Positions 60,265-64,000 of a DNA stretch of 64,000 nucleotides are shown here, piece by piece. Each line of letters begins with the position of its first letter. Position 1 is the stretch's first letter. The notes under the pieces are model-generated. The model was given only the letters and a program-made list of their open reading frames with translations, searched no databases and had not been told where the DNA came from. Made by a program: the position numbers and the translations under genes. The stretch is from Pedobacter ginsenosidimutans (GTDB lineage: Bacteria > Bacteroidota > Bacteroidia > Sphingobacteriales > Sphingobacteriaceae), in assembly GCF_001442625.1 (NCBI RefSeq), contig NZ_LMZQ01000008.1:62001-126000 (forward strand), written 5' to 3'.

Positions 60265-60383
60265 AGTAGAAGCATCAAAAAATAAAGCTGTAAACACTAT
60301 TGAATAATAAATTAGCCGTTTTAAATGAAAGGGCTTTGTTTAATCTGTATAAAAAACGATCGTTCGACTGAAATAAATAAATT

Positions 60384-62741
60384 ATGCCACACATTCCACC
60401 CATAACCGATGCTTATATTGATGAAATTATAAAAGCTCCAGATGCTTTTAACCCTACCCTAAATAAAACACAGGGTGTTAAATTAAGGGAGCTGATTAAA
60501 CTGATGCGCGATAAAATACAAAGTAGTAATAGCGGTGAAGATTCCGAAGTTGTTATTAATGAATACAATCCATCAAAAAGTTATGCTATTGGAGATGTTG
60601 TATATGTTAAAGACGAATATGGTAATAGGATACTTTATCAATCACTTATCAATAATAATATTAATACATTTTATTCGGGAGGTTTAGCAATTCCTAATGT
60701 AGAATTCGGAAACCCTGCTCCTATAATTGGATTGGAAGGGATAATATTACCCTTTCCACTGTATGGATATGAATATGACGAGAACTTAACATTTACTTAT
60801 AAAGGTTATTATTTGGAGAATAATGAATACAAGCCATATGATGCTTTTACTGTGAAACTAAAAAAACAGGACGGAAGAAGATTTGGGTTTTATTTTTCGC
60901 AGACAACAGTTCCGCCGAATGCACAGCCACCAGTGCCAACATTTGACTACGTTACTATCAAAATTAAAACAAGTAACGATGAGAGCCAGAATACAGAGAT
61001 CATAGCTGATAAAATCGTAGCTGATAATCTTCGGTTTTACTATGAAACACCTGAGGGCTTAAGATTAAAAATAAAATTAGATATTAGTACTAATGAACAG
61101 GTAATAGACATAAGTGGAATAATTACAGGTTGGTATTTATTGGGGTATCCAGAATTTAAGTTGGATACCAGTGGTTTTCTTGATACTTCTGAACAGCCTC
61201 AAACCAAAGCTGGCCCACTGCAGCTTAATTCAAATTTTTCAAATAAGCAAAAAAGGGTTTTGTATAGCATTAATCCTTATAATCAGCGTGATACACAAAA
61301 TGGCTATATTGAAGAAATAACCGAACAATACGATGTAGACGGAGAGCAGGTAGGTAATTTTGTTATCCTAGGCAACCATTTCTCAGAAGGTTATTTTACC
61401 AATAGCATTGAGCTCGCCGTTACGAGCTATAATGGCTCTATAAATAAGAAATGGTCCTTATTTTCTGATACGATTAGGGGTGGGAATTGGTTTACGGTGT
61501 TGCCCGTAAATGAAGGTGTACAATATAATGGCGGTGGAGATGTAGATCTTGAAGTAAAATATGTATACCCTTATGGATATTGGTTCAGACTAAGGGTGAA
61601 AACAGCTGGAGGAATTGGGGGAATCGCATTATATACAAAATCCTATCAGGGAACATTTTATAAGTGGAATACTTATAATGAGAATGTTATAGGTCCGCAA
61701 ACTGGAAATGATATATTGCCTACTGATGATACTATTGGGGATAAGGAATATGCTAAATCGTTAAAAGTATATAGTGCGCCTATAGAGGATAATGATGTTG
61801 TAAGGTTAAAGGACCTTAACGATCATGGTGGAAATTCTCCGACCGAACAATATATTCAGGCATCTCCATCAGCACCACAGGTAGCTAATATAAATCTAGA
61901 CGGTGATATATCTGTTAATGGAGGTCTTTTTTATAAAAGCCTTGATTTAAACAACACATTTTTTAGTAAGGCCAACGATGATGGAAGTTTTATCGTTTAC
62001 AATGATGCAACTGGAGCAGGATGGGCAGCAAATGCAGATGGACTGTATAACCCAAACAACAATAGAAAATATGTACAGGAAAAGACAGATGCTGAATTTA
62101 ATAGTCTTAATGTAACAGGAAACGCAAATATAGGTAGCGGGGGAAGTCTAACTACAATTAATAGTTTTGGGCTAGAGGAACATAAGCCCCTATACTTATC
62201 AACAGAGAACCATTATTTATCTACTGCTACAAATATAAGTTTTGCAAACGGCGATTTAGCTGTAAATAGAGAAGATGAAGGATTCAAGACTGTGTTATTA
62301 CAAGGAGACGCATTGCCTATAACAGGAGGGACTATAAGAGGCAACTTAGTTGTTAATGGTGAATGTGATTTGAATGGCAACATAATTTCAACAGTTAATG
62401 GAAATATTTTTAGATATGTTCATGGTTCTGATGGAATGATTTTCGGCGGATATATTGGAGGAGATAATTTCTCCGCTTATAGTATAACTAATAAAGCAAG
62501 CGGAAAACACTTTAAGTCTTTTCTAGCGCCCATAGAACCCGATGATGTTCTAAGACTAGGTGATGTTCAAGGCTCATATTTGTCATTAGTTGGAGGAATT
62601 TTAAGTGGTGATTTAGCAATAAGTAACGGAGAAATTGAAATCAATGATTTTTCGAAAGGTATAATATTGCGATCTCCTAATGGAAGCCGATTCAGGATTA
62701 CGGTTGATAATTCTGGGGCTTTACAGACAACATCATTGTAG
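60384..62741 (+). CDS. Tail-fibre-like protein 2 with shared N-terminal module
   Basis: A 785-residue protein. Residues 1-46 repeat the module of fibre 1 (IPPITDAYIDEIIKAPDAFN, then LNKTQGVKLRELIKLMRDKI), with nearly the same DNA. Residues about 60-440 contain several beta domains (AIGDVVYVKDEYGNRILYQS, carbohydrate-binding-like). About 460-785 are phage-tail-fibre repeats: KVYSAPIEDNDVVRLKDLND and SFLAPIEPDDVLRLGDVQGS, and ITGGTIRGNLVVNGECDLNG. Such segments form trimeric shafts in phage fibres. There is no peptidase (intramolecular chaperone) domain at the end; the protein stops in SGALQTTSL. No signal peptide. It likely forms the shaft and tip of an extracellular fibre, or a phage-derived structure; it cannot be assigned to a complete prophage. 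Confidence 0.75.
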   Translation: MPHIPPITDAYIDEIIKAPDAFNPTLNKTQGVKLRELIKLMRDKIQSSNSGEDSEVVINEYNPSKSYAIGDVVYVKDEYGNRILYQSLINNNINTFYSGGLAIPNVEFGNPAPIIGLEGIILPFPLYGYEYDENLTFTYKGYYLENNEYKPYDAFTVKLKKQDGRRFGFYFSQTTVPPNAQPPVPTFDYVTIKIKTSNDESQNTEIIADKIVADNLRFYYETPEGLRLKIKLDISTNEQVIDISGIITGWYLLGYPEFKLDTSGFLDTSEQPQTKAGPLQLNSNFSNKQKRVLYSINPYNQRDTQNGYIEEITEQYDVDGEQVGNFVILGNHFSEGYFTNSIELAVTSYNGSINKKWSLFSDTIRGGNWFTVLPVNEGVQYNGGGDVDLEVKYVYPYGYWFRLRVKTAGGIGGIALYTKSYQGTFYKWNTYNENVIGPQTGNDILPTDDTIGDKEYAKSLKVYSAPIEDNDVVRLKDLNDHGGNSPTEQYIQASPSAPQVANINLDGDISVNGGLFYKSLDLNNTFFSKANDDGSFIVYNDATGAGWAANADGLYNPNNNRKYVQEKTDAEFNSLNVTGNANIGSGGSLTTINSFGLEEHKPLYLSTENHYLSTATNISFANGDLAVNREDEGFKTVLLQGDALPITGGTIRGNLVVNGECDLNGNIISTVNGNIFRYVHGSDGMIFGGYIGGDNFSAYSITNKASGKHFKSFLAPIEPDDVLRLGDVQGSYLSLVGGILSGDLAISNGEIEINDFSKGIILRSPNGSRFRITVDNSGALQTTSL

Positions 62742-62782
62742 TAATATTATGATCTACCAAATGAATCCATCACCACTAACGT

Positions 62783-62914
62783 ATGAAAAATCTCGTCAAA
62801 ACTATTCTTGGCAGTTTTGTTCCTGCTTTCGGAAAAGGGATTTTCCAAATCAACTTCAGTTTTAAATATCTAAAATTAGAGCGTTCGCATAAAAAGATTA
62901 GGATAAGTAAATAA
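62783..62914 (+). CDS. Possible 43-residue basic protein
   Basis: ATG 62783 to TAA 62912-62914 encodes 43 residues: MKNLVKTILGSFVPAFGKGI, then FQINFSFKYLKLERSHKKIR and ISK. It is basic with an amphipathic first half. It lies between fibre 2 and the 91-residue protein, 41 bases beyond the fibre stop codon. An alternative short frame from 62680 overlaps the fibre and is less likely. I do not recognise the sequence. Basic, amphipathic proteins of this size next to phage-like genes can be holin- or toxin-like, but this is only a suggestion. Confidence 0.35.
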   Translation: MKNLVKTILGSFVPAFGKGIFQINFSFKYLKLERSHKKIRISK

Positions 62915-62994
62915 AGCAGGGCAAATGGTTAATAGAGCATATTATTTTTTTAAAAAAAAAAACATTGAGAAATAAACAATAAAATATAAAAAAC

Positions 62995-63270
62995 ATGAAA
63001 GTAAATTTTAACAAGCCACTATTAAATTTAGATGGATCAGAATCAGGTGAAACTTTAAATAAACTACTAAGCAACATTTTAGCCCAGGCGAACGAAGGGG
63101 TAACCGAGCCGATCAAATTCTTCGATTGGGCGATCAAGATCTTCAACGATGGTGAGGTTGAGCTTGACAATACGGATGCCGAATTGTTAAAGGGCTTTAT
63201 CAAGAACCACAAGCAGCTTACCGTTTTTGCCAAAGGCAGGCTGTTAGAGGTGTTTAAGGCAAATGATTAG
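62995..63270 (+). CDS. Small phage-tail-type accessory protein
   Basis: A 91-residue acidic, helical protein (MKVNFNKPLLNLDGSESGET, then LLSNILAQANEGVTEPIKFF, DWAIKIFNDGEVELDN, ELLKGFIKNHKQLTVFAKGR). Small proteins with an MKVN.NKPLL.LDG start followed by a helical domain are familiar to me from Bacteroidota prophage regions close to tail genes, so an assembly-chaperone-like role is a reasonable guess. It has an AT-rich leader (with a run of 13 A) and is followed after 102 bases by the third fibre gene. No domain name is claimed. Its neighbours fit a phage-tail-derived structure. Confidence 0.6.
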   Translation: MKVNFNKPLLNLDGSESGETLNKLLSNILAQANEGVTEPIKFFDWAIKIFNDGEVELDNTDAELLKGFIKNHKQLTVFAKGRLLEVFKAND

Positions 63271-63372
63271 CCATTTAAAGAGATTAAGATATTAGCCCAT
63301 AGGCTATAATACAAGTAAAGCGCCATGGCCCCCCGGAGCTGTGGTGTGCCATTAACCCGATAGAGAAAAACT

Positions 63373-64000
63373 ATGTCGAACATACCACCAATTGAAGATG
63401 GCTATATTGATGATGTCATCAAGTCGTCAGGCCCTTTAAAGCCCAACCTGAACAAGACCCAGGGTATCGAACTGCGTGCACTGGTAAAGCTTCTGCGTGA
63501 CCGTTTGGAGGGCGAGATCTCCGATCATTATGCCAGCAACCAGGCAGCACTTTCGCAAAAGGCCAATATTGACCAGGTTGTTTTAAATACGACAAAGGTA
63601 AACGGCAAGCCTTTATCGGGGGATGTTGTGCTTGATAAGAACGATGTAGGACTCGGTAATGTAGACAATACGCCTGATCTGGACAAGCCTCTGAGCACTT
63701 TTGCACAGGCTGCACTGGCATTGAAGGCCGATATGGTGGATGTAAATGAGCGTCTTTCAACCAAGGTTGATAAGGTTGCTGGCAAACAGCTTTCCACCGA
63801 AGATTTCTCAAGCGCAGAAAAAGACAAGCTTGCGGGTATCCATGACGGTGCAACTTCCAACCAGAGCGATAGCTACCTGTTGGCACGTGAACACCATACC
63901 GGAACCCAGGTCATAGAAACGGTTACGGGTCTCCGTTCCGAACTTGACGGTAAGGTGGGCCAGTCCGAAAAAGGGCAGGGCAACGGCATTGCCACACTTG
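63373..64000 (+). CDS. Tail-fibre-like protein 3 (3' end outside window)
   Basis: The frame is open from ATG 63373 to the end of the window: 209 codons. It begins with a diverged version of the shared module (MSNIPPIEDGYIDDVIKSSG, then LNKTQGIELRALVKLLRDRL). From about residue 55 it has phage-tail-fibre shaft motifs: VGLGNVDNTPDLDKPLSTFA and FSSAEKDKLAGIHDGATSNQ, and HHTGTQVIETVTGL. These patterns are frequent in caudovirus tail fibres and in Bacteroidota fibre-like genes. The DNA is noticeably more GC-rich than fibres 1 and 2, so it may come from another source. Since fibres often run to more than 1000 residues, most of this protein is probably not visible. Confidence 0.78.
   Translation, partial: MSNIPPIEDGYIDDVIKSSGPLKPNLNKTQGIELRALVKLLRDRLEGEISDHYASNQAALSQKANIDQVVLNTTKVNGKPLSGDVVLDKNDVGLGNVDNTPDLDKPLSTFAQAALALKADMVDVNERLSTKVDKVAGKQLSTEDFSSAEKDKLAGIHDGATSNQSDSYLLAREHHTGTQVIETVTGLRSELDGKVGQSEKGQGNGIATL

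Noticed and set aside
63419-63886. Minus-strand frames opposite fibre 3
   Set aside because: The plus-strand frame has clear tail-fibre motifs; the antisense ones are rich in Cys, His and Pro and look like shadows.
31453-64000. Complete prophage or contractile injection system
   Set aside because: Fibre-like genes and an amidase are present, but no capsid, terminase, portal, sheath, tube, tape-measure or baseplate gene is found in the window.

Overview
The window looks like a chromosome segment of a Bacteroidota bacterium of the Sphingobacteriaceae, most like Pedobacter. The signs are AT-rich DNA, few Shine-Dalgarno sites, promoters with a TAnnTTTG -7 box, outer-membrane proteins of the carboxypeptidase-regulatory/beta-barrel type, a subtype iii (Bacteroidetes) type VI secretion relic, a DUF5977 segment, a half-length DUF1456 protein, and hyphenated GTCATnnTGA...TCANNATGAC intergenic hairpins. 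No rRNA, tRNA or CRISPR array was recognised.

Positions 1-9871 are housekeeping: the end of a LysM/periplasmic-binding-like protein, an RsmB/NOP-type RNA methyltransferase, a MarC-family membrane protein, an OprP-like porin, two APC amino-acid permeases and a K+-dependent membrane pyrophosphatase. Positions 10634-17308 form an orphan type VI-like effector island: a truncated TssD (Hcp) gene, a lipoprotein, an L,D-transpeptidase-fold protein, VgrG, an unknown protein, a PAAR-like effector with an overlapping membrane protein (probable immunity), and a TPR protein. No sheath, baseplate or membrane-complex gene is present.

Positions 17726-31050 return to core genes: a radical SAM protein, an ammonium transporter with a partner outer-membrane protein, DUF4468, SRPBCC, a YkuK-like RNase H-fold protein, a DEAD-box-type helicase with a DEFD motif, a DUF1456 half-protein overlapping a large outer-membrane beta-barrel protein, an SGNH hydrolase and EttA.

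From 31453 to the end lies the most interesting part: a cluster of more than 30 kb of very large proteins, mostly without signal peptides. It begins with an amidase without a signal peptide and a stand-alone LytTR DNA-binding protein. Two long transcription units (from 33265 and from 47147) are each preceded by the same 78-bp element, with 21-bp-spaced direct repeats that fit the LytTR consensus, so the small regulator probably controls both. The first unit ends in a 996-aa toxin with a C-terminal EndoU RNase domain and its immunity gene. Behind it is an array of orphan immunity genes, a displaced EndoU tip, a RAYT (REP-associated transposase) and mosaic REP repeats. The second unit has proteins of 2124 and 1669 aa, followed by tandem phage-tail-fibre-like proteins that share one N-terminal module, a GT25-like glycosyltransferase translationally coupled to one of them, and small accessory proteins. 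My reading (inference) is a regulated surface-fibre and toxin-deployment system with no standard secretion apparatus in view; the window ends inside another fibre gene.
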